Positions 42,102 to 50,408 of a DNA stretch of 64,000 nt are shown in pieces; the stretch's first letter is position 1, and each line of letters begins with the position of its first letter. This stretch comes from Chitinophaga niabensis (GTDB lineage Bacteria; Bacteroidota; Bacteroidia; Chitinophagales; Chitinophagaceae). The DNA lies in NCBI RefSeq assembly GCF_039545795.1, contig NZ_CP154260.1, positions 6,391,001-6,455,000 on the forward strand. Reading direction: 5' to 3'. The notes under the pieces are model-generated. The model was not told where the DNA came from. It saw nothing but the letters and a program-made list of their open reading frames with translations, and did not search any database. Position numbers and translations under genes: made by a program.

Positions 42102-42779
42102 TTGGCACTGATCCTTCATATAGATACAGCTACTGCTATTGGTTCCGTTTCTCTTTCAGAGAATGGTGTGGCATTGGAAACAATGGAAAACATAGAACAG
42201 CGCGATCATGCTGCAACTGTGGGCATCTTCGTAAAAACCCTACTGGAGCGGCATCACCGCAGTGCGCAGGAACTGGACGCGATTGCAGTAAGCGCAGGGC
42301 CCGGCTCTTATACAGGACTTCGTGTAGGCGCCGCTACGGCAAAAGGATTGTGTTATACCTGGAATAAACCATTGATCGCAGTTTCCACATTGCAGATGAT
42401 GGCCAATGGAATGAAAGCATCTTATGAAGGAGATGATGTTTATTTTGTTCCCATGATCGATGCCCGGAGAATGGAAGTATTTACCGCGGTATATAATAAG
42501 GATCTTGAACCTGTTTTGGAACCCCAGGCAATGGTGCTGGAAACACAATCATTTGATCCTTATATGTTTGCAAAAAGCACCGTTTTTTTCGGTGACGGAG
42601 CCCCAAAATGGCAGATATTATTAGGAGTCCAGCCTAATGCATCATTTCCGGCCTATCATATTTCCGCTGCCCACATGATCCCCCTGGCAGAGAAAGCCTT
42701 TACCAATAAGGCTTTCGAGGATGTTGCCTACTTCACGCCCAACTATTTAAAAGCCTTTTACCACCCCGGAAAAAAGTAA
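42102..42779 (+). CDS. tsaB: TsaB, tRNA threonylcarbamoyladenosine biosynthesis protein
   Basis: The protein has 225 residues. The homologous part begins LALILHIDTATAIGSVSLSE, and the only start near it is TTG at 42102, 10 bp after the previous stop. The frame is open further upstream inside the preceding gene, but that translation has no family resemblance. Diagnostic segments are RDHAATVGIFVKTLLERH, IAVSAGPGSYTGLRVGAATA, KGLCYTWNKPLIAVSTLQMM and PMIDARRMEVFTAVY. TsaB supports TsaD in making the t6A modification at position 37 of ANN-decoding tRNAs. Confidence 0.93.
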   Translation: MALILHIDTATAIGSVSLSENGVALETMENIEQRDHAATVGIFVKTLLERHHRSAQELDAIAVSAGPGSYTGLRVGAATAKGLCYTWNKPLIAVSTLQMMANGMKASYEGDDVYFVPMIDARRMEVFTAVYNKDLEPVLEPQAMVLETQSFDPYMFAKSTVFFGDGAPKWQILLGVQPNASFPAYHISAAHMIPLAEKAFTNKAFEDVAYFTPNYLKAFYHPGKK

Positions 42780-42865
42780 CATCCCTTAATTTTTTAGCAG
42801 ATTTTTAGCATTTCGCCGCATCATATTACGCATTTAAAAGCGTTATAATCTGAGAGAGGCGATTT

Positions 42866-43041
42866 GGACAGTAAAACACGCCTGAAAGTGTCAGAGAATT
42901 GTCAAATTGTGATAAAATACGGCATATTCGGAATTATATATTAAAAAAGAAGGTATAGAAATTTTTTTTATTGTGACAGATATTATAATTTTGTATAATC
43001 AATATCCGCGATCATTGTCTAATAGTCGCGTTTTACTGTCC
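42866..43041. repeat. 15-bp inverted repeat flanking the arsR promoter
   Basis: GGACAGTAAAACACG (42866-42880) and CGCGTTTTACTGTCC (43027-43041) are inverted copies with one mismatch (12 bp perfect at the outer ends). They enclose 146 bp with the -7 element at 42986. No target-site duplication flanks them. Confidence 0.75.
42986..42993 (+). promoter_or_regulatory. -7 element of the arsR-type gene
   Basis: TAATTTTG matches TAnnTTTG. A TTTT lies at the -33 position. The leader is about 85 nt and includes the right arm of the inverted repeat. Confidence 0.5.
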
Positions 43042-43083
43042 GTTGATCCCTGTCATTTCATTATTTTTTAAAACTATTTTGCG

Positions 43084-43443
43084 ATGGAAAAACAATTATT
43101 AACTACCTCATCAAATACCCTTATTATTTCGAGAGGTAACAATGAAAAAGATCAGATCAAATTGGATTACATTGCCGTTAAGAAGGCCGCTATGGTGTTG
43201 AGAGCCATCAACCACAAGCTGCGCCAGCAGATGATCAAGCTGTTGGAAGACCATAAGCGCATGACCGTAACGGAGATCTATGTGAAGTTGAGATTAGAGC
43301 AGTCTGTAGCATCCCAACACCTGGCTATTTTAAGACGTGCAGGTATCGTGATTACCGAGAGAGACGGTAAGTTTATTCACTATACTATCAACAAGCAGCG
43401 TATTGCTGAAGTTGCTAAGTTTGTCGAAGAGCTGGTGGGATAG
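43084..43443 (+). CDS. ArsR-family winged-helix regulator without cysteine
   Basis: The 119-residue protein has the ArsR DNA-binding fold: VKKAAMVLRAINHKLRQQMI, then KLLEDHKRMTVTEIYVKLRL, EQSVASQHLAILRRAGIVIT, ERDGKFIHYTINKQRI. It has no cysteine at all, so it can be neither a thiol-based sulfide sensor (BigR/SqrR type) nor a Cys-based metal sensor. A metal site of Asp/His type is not obvious. It lies 192 bp upstream of a sulfur-oxidising enzyme, with a terminator between. Confidence 0.9.
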   Translation: MEKQLLTTSSNTLIISRGNNEKDQIKLDYIAVKKAAMVLRAINHKLRQQMIKLLEDHKRMTVTEIYVKLRLEQSVASQHLAILRRAGIVITERDGKFIHYTINKQRIAEVAKFVEELVG

Positions 43444-43502
43444 TCTCATCAACACAATCTTTTTCAATGTCAAGCCGCAGGAAGCGGCTCCAATCCATAC
43501 TG

Positions 43503-43537
43503 AAAGACTGTCTTCTACGGAAGATGGTCTTTTTTTA
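43503..43537 (+). terminator. Intrinsic terminator after arsR
   Basis: A 13-bp stem AAAGACTGTCTTC/GAAGATGGTCTTT (two G-T wobbles) with a 4-nt loop is followed by TTTTT. It separates arsR from the next gene. Confidence 0.8.
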
Positions 43538-43635
43538 TGGATCCTTTCAATGATCATGGTTTTACTTCTGATTGACATCTGTCACGCTCCACTTGTGAAC
43601 TTCTTCGTATTTTTGCCAAAATCAAAGACGACCAT

Positions 43636-45039
43636 ATGTTCATTAAGCAGTTATACACGGGGTGCTTATCGGAAGCCGCATATTTTATAGAGTCTGAAGG
43701 AGTGGCTGCAGTGATTGATCCGTTACGGGACATTGAACCTTACCTGGAACTTGCCCGCGAACGGAATGCTACCATTAAATACATTTTTGAGACCCATTTT
43801 CATGCGGACTTTGTTTCCGGTCACCTGGACCTTGCCGCGGCCACAAAAGCGCCAATTGTTTACGGGCCTAATACTACTACTAATTTCCCGGTTCATATTG
43901 CAGCAGACGGAGAAGATTTTCCGATTGGAAAACTGAAGATCCGTGCATTGCATACCCCTGGTCATACCATGGAGAGTACATGTTACCTGCTCTTTGATGA
44001 AAAGAACGAGCCGAACGCCATTTTCACAGGTGATACTTTGTTTGTGGGTGATGTGGGCCGTCCTGATCTTTTCAGTGGTTCCCTCAGTAAAGAAGAACTG
44101 GCAGGGCATCTATTCGAATCCCTGAACAACAAAATAAAACCCATTCCTGATAACGTGATCGTATATCCTGCGCACGGTCCGGGAAGTTCCTGCGGCAAAA
44201 ATTTAGGCCCGAACACTTACAGCACCATCGGTGAGGAAAAGAGTTCCAACTATGCTTTGCTGGCAACAGATAAAGACGATTTTATTGCACAGGTAACAGA
44301 AGGTTTGAGTGCACCCCCGCAATATTTCCCGATCAATGCAAAGATCAATAAAGAGGGATATGATGCCATGCAGGTGTTGATGGAAAGAAGTCTGAAACCT
44401 TTATCCATAGAAGCATTCAAAGAAAAAATAAAAGCAGATGCGGTGATCCTTGATACCCGTAATGCCAATGTGTTTACGGAAGGGTTTGTACCCGGTTCCA
44501 TCAGCATAGGGCTGGAAGGCCGTTTTGCAGAATGGGCAGGCAGCCTGTTACCTTTTAAGCAGTCCATGATACTGGTAACTGAACCAGGGCAGGAAGAAGA
44601 AACCATTGTACGGCTTGCACGTGTTGGATTTGATAAAGTAGAAGGTTACCTGGAAGGTGGTTACGAAGCCTGGAAAGCAGCCGGTGAACCTTTTGACCTG
44701 ATCATCTCTGTTGATGCTGATGAACTGGCCATGGACATGCCGCATGATCCAAACCTGCTGGTGGTGGATGTGCGTAAACCAACTGAATATGCAGATGGTC
44801 ACGTACAGGGTGCTCTGAATATGACGCTGAGCGAATTAACTGATCCCGGCAACCTGGCGGACATTGAGGATAACCATAACCTCTATGTACATTGCGCCGG
44901 TGGTTACCGTAGTGTGATTGCCTGCTCTATCATGAAAAGGGAAGGCATCCATAACCTGCGGAATGTAAATGGTGGTTTTGCCAAGCTGAAAGATCAGGAA
45001 GGCATTGAAATAGTGCAGGAGAAAAATGTACTGAACTAA
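43636..45039 (+). CDS. Persulfide dioxygenase (ETHE1-like) fused to two rhodanese domains
   Basis: The 467-residue protein has an N-terminal metallo-beta-lactamase domain (1-245) with ETHFHADFVSGH (His54, His56, Asp58), LHTPGHTMESTCYL, FTGDTLFVGDVGRPD and YPAHGPGSSCG. This is the iron-dependent ETHE1 type, which oxidises glutathione-type persulfides to sulfite. A first rhodanese-like domain (about 255-355) has VTEPGQ in place of the active Cys loop and is probably inactive. The second (about 360-467) is active-looking, with Cys420 in VHCAGGYRS. The second domain could hand over persulfide or take sulfite. It starts after the arsR terminator and has its own strong terminator. Confidence 0.92.
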   Translation: MFIKQLYTGCLSEAAYFIESEGVAAVIDPLRDIEPYLELARERNATIKYIFETHFHADFVSGHLDLAAATKAPIVYGPNTTTNFPVHIAADGEDFPIGKLKIRALHTPGHTMESTCYLLFDEKNEPNAIFTGDTLFVGDVGRPDLFSGSLSKEELAGHLFESLNNKIKPIPDNVIVYPAHGPGSSCGKNLGPNTYSTIGEEKSSNYALLATDKDDFIAQVTEGLSAPPQYFPINAKINKEGYDAMQVLMERSLKPLSIEAFKEKIKADAVILDTRNANVFTEGFVPGSISIGLEGRFAEWAGSLLPFKQSMILVTEPGQEEETIVRLARVGFDKVEGYLEGGYEAWKAAGEPFDLIISVDADELAMDMPHDPNLLVVDVRKPTEYADGHVQGALNMTLSELTDPGNLADIEDNHNLYVHCAGGYRSVIACSIMKREGIHNLRNVNGGFAKLKDQEGIEIVQEKNVLN

Positions 45040-45061
45040 TTTTATTAACGAATAAAGCATG

Positions 45062-45095
45062 TTCCGCACCGGTTGCTCCGGTGCGGAATTTTTTT
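45062..45095 (+). terminator. Intrinsic terminator
   Basis: An 11-bp perfect stem TTCCGCACCGG/CCGGTGCGGAA with a 5-nt loop is followed by seven T. Confidence 0.92.
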
Positions 45096-45283
45096 GTACC
45101 TATAACAACCTTGTAAGTGCATCTTATAACTACATATACGGTTTAGGCATAAAACACATACAAATAAAAGTACTTATAGAGAAAATATATTATTACATAT
45201 CTCATTGCGTAACAATTATTTAAACAAATAAATAGTTGTCGTTTCAACAGGGATTCGTTAAATTCCTATAAAATTTTAATCTT

Positions 45284-45775
45284 ATGAAACAGCGCAAATC
45301 CTTTTTACTCGCCTGTCTTGCAATGATGGGTATTCTCTTGTACGCTTGTGCTCCAAGCGATGCGAAGCTTCAGAAAGAAGTGAATGACAAGTTATCTACA
45401 GCTGCGCCGGGCGTAATTGCAGAAGTGAAGGGAGGGGTAGCCACGCTGAGTGGTGAAGTTGTTGATGATGCTGCAAAATCCACTGCCGAAGCTGCTGCTA
45501 AAGGCGTTAAGGGGGTTAAATCCGTTACCAACAATATCATGGTAACACCACCTCCACCACCACCACCACCTGTTGTGATCAATCCGGACGACATTGTAAG
45601 GAACAGTGTTGACTCTGCATTGAACGCGCATGGCATTAAGGGTGTAACGGCTACCGTTGCCAACGGGGAAGTAACCTTAACCGGCACCATTGCAAAAGCA
45701 GATCTCAAGAAAGTAATGCAGGCAGCTAACGAAGCCAAGCCTAAGAAAGTGCTCAATAAACTGACACTGCAATAA
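45284..45775 (+). CDS. Lipoprotein with two BON domains
   Basis: The 163-residue protein has a lipobox (LLYACAPS, Cys22). BON domain 1 spans about 28-88 (LQKEVNDKLSTAAPGVIAEV, VATLSGEVVDDAAKSTAEAA), followed by a stretch of eight prolines. BON domain 2 spans about 100-163 (IVRNSVDSALNAHGIKGVTA, EVTLTGTIAKADLKK). BON domains bind phospholipid or envelope partners, and OsmY-type proteins use them under osmotic stress. It is followed after 42 bp by a BON-LysM protein, which suggests a joint envelope role. Confidence 0.85.
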   Translation: MKQRKSFLLACLAMMGILLYACAPSDAKLQKEVNDKLSTAAPGVIAEVKGGVATLSGEVVDDAAKSTAEAAAKGVKGVKSVTNNIMVTPPPPPPPPVVINPDDIVRNSVDSALNAHGIKGVTATVANGEVTLTGTIAKADLKKVMQAANEAKPKKVLNKLTLQ

Positions 45776-45817
45776 GCCGGCTTTTCATTCCACCATTAAC
45801 CTTAAAAAAGTAATATC

Positions 45818-46192
45818 ATGGCACTACAAGATAAATATGCAACACTCATTCAACAGGCTACCAGCGCCGGTGTTACCGGTTTGCAAGTGGTAGAGCAAAA
45901 TAATGTGCTGTATGTAACAGGTACTGCACCCTCCTCTGCGGTAAAAGATCAGATCTGGGGCACTTATGAAAAACTGGACCCTGAAATGAGGTCTGGCGAT
46001 ATGGTGCTGAACATTTCTGTAGCAGAAGGTGCAGAACAGGAATATGAAGTGAAGGCAGGAGATAATCTTAGTAAGATCGCTAAGAATTATCCGGGCCTTA
46101 CCTGGCAGAAGATCTATGAGGCCAATAAAGATCAGATCAAGAATCCGGATATCATACAACCGGGTTGGAAACTGAAGATACCTTCCGCATAA
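45818..46192 (+). CDS. BON-LysM protein, Kbp (YgaU)-like
   Basis: The 124-residue protein has a BON-like N-terminal part (about 1-68: NVLYVTGTAPSSAVKDQIWG) and a C-terminal LysM domain (about 75-124: EYEVKAGDNLSKIAKNYPGL, then YEANKDQIKNPDIIQPGWKL). There is no signal peptide. Size and order match the potassium-binding protein Kbp/YgaU of E. coli, which is cytoplasmic. Whether it binds potassium here is inference. It is followed by a terminator. Confidence 0.82.
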   Translation: MALQDKYATLIQQATSAGVTGLQVVEQNNVLYVTGTAPSSAVKDQIWGTYEKLDPEMRSGDMVLNISVAEGAEQEYEVKAGDNLSKIAKNYPGLTWQKIYEANKDQIKNPDIIQPGWKLKIPSA

Positions 46193-46198
46193 GTAATA

Positions 46199-46230
46199 AA
46201 AAAGGGCGCTCTGTGAAGAGTGCCCTTTTT
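46199..46230 (+). terminator. Intrinsic terminator after the BON-LysM gene
   Basis: AAAAGGGCGCTC pairs with GAGTGCCCTTTT (one wobble) around TGTGAA and is followed by T. A-residues on the other side also make it usable by the converging acyltransferase gene. Confidence 0.8.
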
Positions 46231-46264
46231 AGTATTAGTAAAATAATCTCAGGTATATTTCTCC

Positions 46265-47149
46265 CTATTCCTCAGAACCTGCATTCTCATACTCCGGCCT
46301 GTAAGCATGTTTCCAACGCCTATGGCTCCAAACCCATACTTCCGGCTGCTCGTGAATATTCTTTTCTAAATACTGCACAAAAGCCTCGGTGATCTTTCCT
46401 TCCGGTTCTTCTATGGGGTTCTCGAAAGCCAGCTTTAGTTGTGCTTTATAATAACCCCTTCTTACCTTACGGATATCCGCAAAAACCACCGGGATATTAT
46501 ATCTCCTCGCACTCATTTCAGGGCCTTTGTAAAAGGGCGTCATTTTATTGAGGAAAGGATACCAGTAACAACGGCGCGGGTTTCCGGGATTCTGATCAGC
46601 TACCAAAGCAAGCAGGTATTGTTTACCGATCCATGGCGCCATGCCTGTTTTCATATCATTGGCCGGTACCAGCACTGTTCCGAATTTTTCCCTGAAGTGA
46701 GTGAACATGCGGTTAACGCCTTTATTGGTGATTGGCATAAACACTACCAGGAAAGGAAACCGTACGCCCTGCATGCAAAAGAGGTTGGCCCATTCCCAGT
46801 TGAAATTATGGCCGAGGTGTAATTGGCAGCTTTTACCCTGATCGTATAATTGCTGCAATACGGTAAGATCACAGTCGAAGCGTTTCTGCAAAGAGCGTTT
46901 GCTCATGGTGAGCAGTTTGATGGTTTCCACCATCATGTCCGTAAGATTGCGGTAGTATTTTTTAGCGATCCGGCGGATCTCTGCATCTGTTTTATCAGGG
47001 AAAGCCTGCTTCAGGTTCTCAAACACCACCTTCTTCCGATAGCCGATCACGTTATACACAAGAAAACACAATCCATCGCTGATGATGTACAACAGCCACA
47101 GCGGAAGAATGGAAATGCCATAACAAAAGGCTAATAATAGATAATACAT
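46265..47149 (-). CDS. Lysophospholipid/lipid A acyltransferase (LpxL/HtrB family)
   Basis: The protein has 294 residues from the ATG at 47149, which lies 4 bp after the nadB stop; the longer frame into nadB is ignored. It begins with a membrane segment (MYYLLLAFCYGISILPLWLL). The catalytic motif is LHLGHNFNWEWANLF (His and the acidic partner), and RRYNIPVVFADIRKVRRGYY follows. In E. coli LpxL and LpxM add secondary acyl chains to lipid A; Bacteroidota members may do this or acylate other lipids. Confidence 0.85.
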   Translation of the reverse strand: MYYLLLAFCYGISILPLWLLYIISDGLCFLVYNVIGYRKKVVFENLKQAFPDKTDAEIRRIAKKYYRNLTDMMVETIKLLTMSKRSLQKRFDCDLTVLQQLYDQGKSCQLHLGHNFNWEWANLFCMQGVRFPFLVVFMPITNKGVNRMFTHFREKFGTVLVPANDMKTGMAPWIGKQYLLALVADQNPGNPRRCYWYPFLNKMTPFYKGPEMSARRYNIPVVFADIRKVRRGYYKAQLKLAFENPIEEPEGKITEAFVQYLEKNIHEQPEVWVWSHRRWKHAYRPEYENAGSEE

Positions 47150-47153
47150 GACC

Positions 47154-48752
47154 CTACAATATAATGTTCTGCACCAATTCGCTCTTATACGGATAATCAG
47201 TATTGTAATGTAAACCCCTGCTTTCTTTGCGGAAGGCAGCACCTTTTACGATCAGGTAACCGGCGGTGATCAGGTTCCGCAATTCGCAGAGCTGGGGAGA
47301 AACGGCTGTTTCCCGGTAAAGGGCTTCCGTTTCCAGGTGAAGGATGTCCAGCCTGCGCATAGCACGTTCTATCCGCACATTGGTTCTAACGATCCCCACA
47401 TAATCACTCATGATCTGTTTGAGTTCCTTGAGGCTTTGCGTGATGAGGATCATTTCCTTTGGAGCCGTGGTACCCAGTGTATTCCAGTCCGGTATGCTTT
47501 CCTGGAAAGAAGTGTTTTCGATAGCTTGTACGGCATCCAGGTAACAACGGTGTGCAAACACCATCGCTTCCAGCAAGGAATTGGAGGCAAGCCGGTTGGC
47601 ACCATGTAAACCTGTACTGGCACATTCTCCGCAGGCATACAGGTTGCGGATGGAAGTGCGGCCCATATCATCTGTTTTAATACCCCCGCAGCTGTAATGC
47701 GCTGCCGGCGCAACAGGGATCATATCCTTCGCCACATCAATTCCCAGCGACTTACACTTTTCGTAAATATTGGGGAAGTGGTGAATGAACTTTTCCATGT
47801 CCATATGCCGGCAATCCAGGTATACATGTTCTGTACCCGTGATCTTCATTTCACTGTCAATTGCCCGGGCTACAATATCACGGGGAGCAAGGGAAAGACG
47901 CGGGTCATATTTATGCATGAAGTCTTCCCCGCTTTTATTACGCAAAATTCCGCCATCACCGCGAACGGCTTCAGTGATCAGGTAAGCAGGACTTTCACTG
48001 GGCTGATACAACGCAGTGGGATGGAACTGGATGAACTCCATGTTCTCTATCCGCCCCTTTGCGCGATATACCATGGCCACGCCATCTCCTGTAGCAATAA
48101 CAGGGTTGGTAGTGGTACGGTATACCTGTCCGTTACCACCTGTGGCCAGGAGGGTAACACGGGAAAGGATCTTTTCTATTTTATTTGTTTTGAGGTTCAG
48201 CACATAGATGCCGTAACACTCAATATCAAGGGTAGATTTTGTAACGAGGTATCCGAGATGGTGCTGGGTGATCAATTCCACCACAAAACAATGCGTAATG
48301 AGTTCTATATTGCTTTTCCGGCGGATGGCTTCCAGCAGTGCCCTTTCAATTTCCTTACCGGTAACATCCTTATGATGGATCACCCGGAATTCAGAGTGGC
48401 CGCCTTCTTTGCCCAATGCATAATCTCCGTCCGGCGCTTTATCAAAATTGGCGCCCCAGGATATCAATTCATTCACACGGTCCGGCCCTTCTTTCACCAC
48501 TATCTCCACGATCTTTTCATTGCAAAGCCCGTCACCGGCAATGAGGGTATCTTCGATGTGTTTTTCAAAGCTATCGTTCTCCAGGTCGTTCACCACGGCA
48601 ACGCCGCCCTGAGCGTACTTGGTATTGGTCTCGTCCTCTCGGGTTTTGGTAATGATGGTTACCTTCTTATCCGGACATTGCTCTGCCACTTTCAATGCAT
48701 AAGTGAGCCCTGCAATCCCGGAACCTACTACCAGGAAATCTGTTTGATGCAT
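47154..48752 (-). CDS. nadB: L-aspartate oxidase
   Basis: The protein has 532 residues from the ATG at 48752, with ATG at 48758 as an equal alternative. It is a flavoprotein making iminoaspartate, the first step of NAD synthesis. The FAD-binding start is TDFLVVGSGIAGLTYALKVA, followed by TKYAQGGVAVV, ALGKEGGHSEFRVIHHKDVT and GEDFMHKYDPRLSLAPRDIV, then YSCGGI with LYACGECASTGLHGANRLAS. These are diagnostic for NadB as opposed to succinate dehydrogenase. nadA and nadC are not adjacent. Confidence 0.95.
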   Translation of the reverse strand: MHQTDFLVVGSGIAGLTYALKVAEQCPDKKVTIITKTREDETNTKYAQGGVAVVNDLENDSFEKHIEDTLIAGDGLCNEKIVEIVVKEGPDRVNELISWGANFDKAPDGDYALGKEGGHSEFRVIHHKDVTGKEIERALLEAIRRKSNIELITHCFVVELITQHHLGYLVTKSTLDIECYGIYVLNLKTNKIEKILSRVTLLATGGNGQVYRTTTNPVIATGDGVAMVYRAKGRIENMEFIQFHPTALYQPSESPAYLITEAVRGDGGILRNKSGEDFMHKYDPRLSLAPRDIVARAIDSEMKITGTEHVYLDCRHMDMEKFIHHFPNIYEKCKSLGIDVAKDMIPVAPAAHYSCGGIKTDDMGRTSIRNLYACGECASTGLHGANRLASNSLLEAMVFAHRCYLDAVQAIENTSFQESIPDWNTLGTTAPKEMILITQSLKELKQIMSDYVGIVRTNVRIERAMRRLDILHLETEALYRETAVSPQLCELRNLITAGYLIVKGAAFRKESRGLHYNTDYPYKSELVQNIIL

Positions 48753-48779
48753 AGGCATCAAAATTAGGCAATTATGAGC

Positions 48780-50402
48780 TTATTTCACCTTAATAAAGGA
48801 TACATTCCGCGCCCGGTCCTGGGATACTTTAAACCCTGTGATCTTATTCTGTGCGTCCCGCACAAAATATAAGGGCCCGTAGGGAGAACTGAACCCATCT
48901 TTATATTGGGGGGTAAGGATCCATTTGGTTCCTGGTTTTTGTACCAGCATAACGGTAGTGCCTTCTGCTTTTATGAAGAAACGGGCTTCCGCTTCTTCAG
49001 AATAATATTCTCCCACATACCTGGCTGCATCACCGTCTTTGTTAATGTTTGCGAATTCAACAGCAGTATAATCAATCGTGTCTTTATCAGCGGTGGTTTG
49101 ACGGAAACCGCCGGGCAGGAATTCAATCCTGTCGTTCCCCGCCCTGAAAAGATCTTTACTAATGGGCGTCAGCGATACAATGCCTACGAAAGCGAGCTTA
49201 CCATCTGTCACGGCTACTTTTAAACCTCTTCCGCTTCTTTGGTTCCTATACCAGCCTTCATAACTTCTTAGTTTTTCTTCTGTTACGGCATATGGTGGTA
49301 CGGCTTGCTTTGCAAAGGTATTGGGTACGGGTTCAGGCACAAAAATATTACGGGCAAGGCTGAATGCACTCGTAGGGTCCTTATCGTTAGCGGAAGTATT
49401 GCTCAGTATGGCAAACGTAAGACCCAGCTCCGGATAATATTCAAGATTTGCACGATAGCTGGCAGTAGCACCGTTATGTATAATGGCATTGCGGCCGTTT
49501 ATTTTTGTTATCACTAAACCTGCTGCATAAGTGTAGGCTACGCCGTTATTAAAATGGCCTGTTGCTATTTGCTTAGGGAACAGGGAAGGGGTACCGAATT
49601 TTCCCCCGGAATAAAAAGCTACCCATTTCACTAATTCTTCTGCGGTGGTCAGTAACCCGCCATGCCCATACACATCTTCGTTCGGCATCTCGTTCATATA
49701 TTGTGTACCGGCTTTGGAATAAGCCATAGCACGACCTTTCACTACATTCCTGTATGCACGCCATACGGATTGTTCCATCCCGGCAGGATCGAAAATATTC
49801 GGACGGGTGAATTCCGTTAACTCTTTTCCTGTTACTCTTTTTACGATGATGGTGAGCAGGGTATAATTCGTATTGCTATAAATGTATTCAGTACCGGGAA
49901 TATTATTCAGTGCTTTTTGCTGGCAGATCACCCACAACGCATCTTCATTACTGTACGTTTTTGTTCCACGTGGCCAGCCGGTTAAAGATACCACCGTTCC
50001 CCAGTCACGCAGCCCGCTGGTGTGGTTCATCATTTGTTTTAATGTGATAGGCGTACCGTAATCCGGTAATTCCGGGATGTATTTATGTACATCATCACTT
50101 AAAGAAAGTTTGCCTTGTTGTTCAAGCAGAAGAATGCTGGCAGCGGTAAATTGCTTACTCACAGAACCGGCTTCCAGTAAAGATTTCGTAGTGAGAGGAA
50201 CGTTATGCTCCAGGTCTGCCATGCCCCAGGCTTTCGAAAAAATGATCTGTCCATTTCTGCTGATGGCAAATTGTGCACCGGGTATTTCAGATTTATATCT
50301 GCTAAAGGCGGATTCAATCTGGGCTAGTGTATCCTGCCAGGTCTGCGCAAAAGCATTGACAGATAAGCTACAGGAGAGAATGAATAGGGCGAACGATTTC
50401 AT
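48780..50402 (-). CDS. Exported serine hydrolase (class C beta-lactamase / PBP4-like fold)
   Basis: The 540-residue protein has a signal peptide (MKSFALFILSCSLSVNAFAQ). The active-site S-x-x-K is Ser80-Val-Ser-Lys83 in LEAGSVSKQFTAAS, the Y-x-N is in EYIYSNTNYTLL, and the third motif is HNGATASYRA. A ~170-residue C-terminal beta-rich domain follows (EGWYRNQRSGRGLKVAVTDG). This two-part form occurs in a large group of D-Ala-D-Ala peptidases and esterases; it should not be called a resistance enzyme on sequence alone. Confidence 0.88.
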   Translation of the reverse strand: MKSFALFILSCSLSVNAFAQTWQDTLAQIESAFSRYKSEIPGAQFAISRNGQIIFSKAWGMADLEHNVPLTTKSLLEAGSVSKQFTAASILLLEQQGKLSLSDDVHKYIPELPDYGTPITLKQMMNHTSGLRDWGTVVSLTGWPRGTKTYSNEDALWVICQQKALNNIPGTEYIYSNTNYTLLTIIVKRVTGKELTEFTRPNIFDPAGMEQSVWRAYRNVVKGRAMAYSKAGTQYMNEMPNEDVYGHGGLLTTAEELVKWVAFYSGGKFGTPSLFPKQIATGHFNNGVAYTYAAGLVITKINGRNAIIHNGATASYRANLEYYPELGLTFAILSNTSANDKDPTSAFSLARNIFVPEPVPNTFAKQAVPPYAVTEEKLRSYEGWYRNQRSGRGLKVAVTDGKLAFVGIVSLTPISKDLFRAGNDRIEFLPGGFRQTTADKDTIDYTAVEFANINKDGDAARYVGEYYSEEAEARFFIKAEGTTVMLVQKPGTKWILTPQYKDGFSSPYGPLYFVRDAQNKITGFKVSQDRARNVSFIKVK

Positions 50403-50408
50403 AATATT

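Larger units (their letters stand above)
42780..43083. other. Gap of 304 bp upstream of the ArsR gene
   Basis: It holds the inverted repeat at 42866-43041 and the promoter at 42986. Close after the tsaB stop there is a near-tandem ATTTTTTAGCAG / ATTTTTAGCATT. I see no terminator for the ridA-tsaB unit. Confidence 0.6.

Noticed and set aside
45096..45180. Possible second copy of the 23016 element (CCTATAAC, AAGTGCATCTTATAAC)
   Set aside because: The resemblance is short, the units are not in 11-bp register, and no inverted arm is present.
47697..48767. Plus-strand ORF of 356 codons opposite nadB
   Set aside because: nadB is certain from its FAD and active-site motifs; the opposite frame has no domain.
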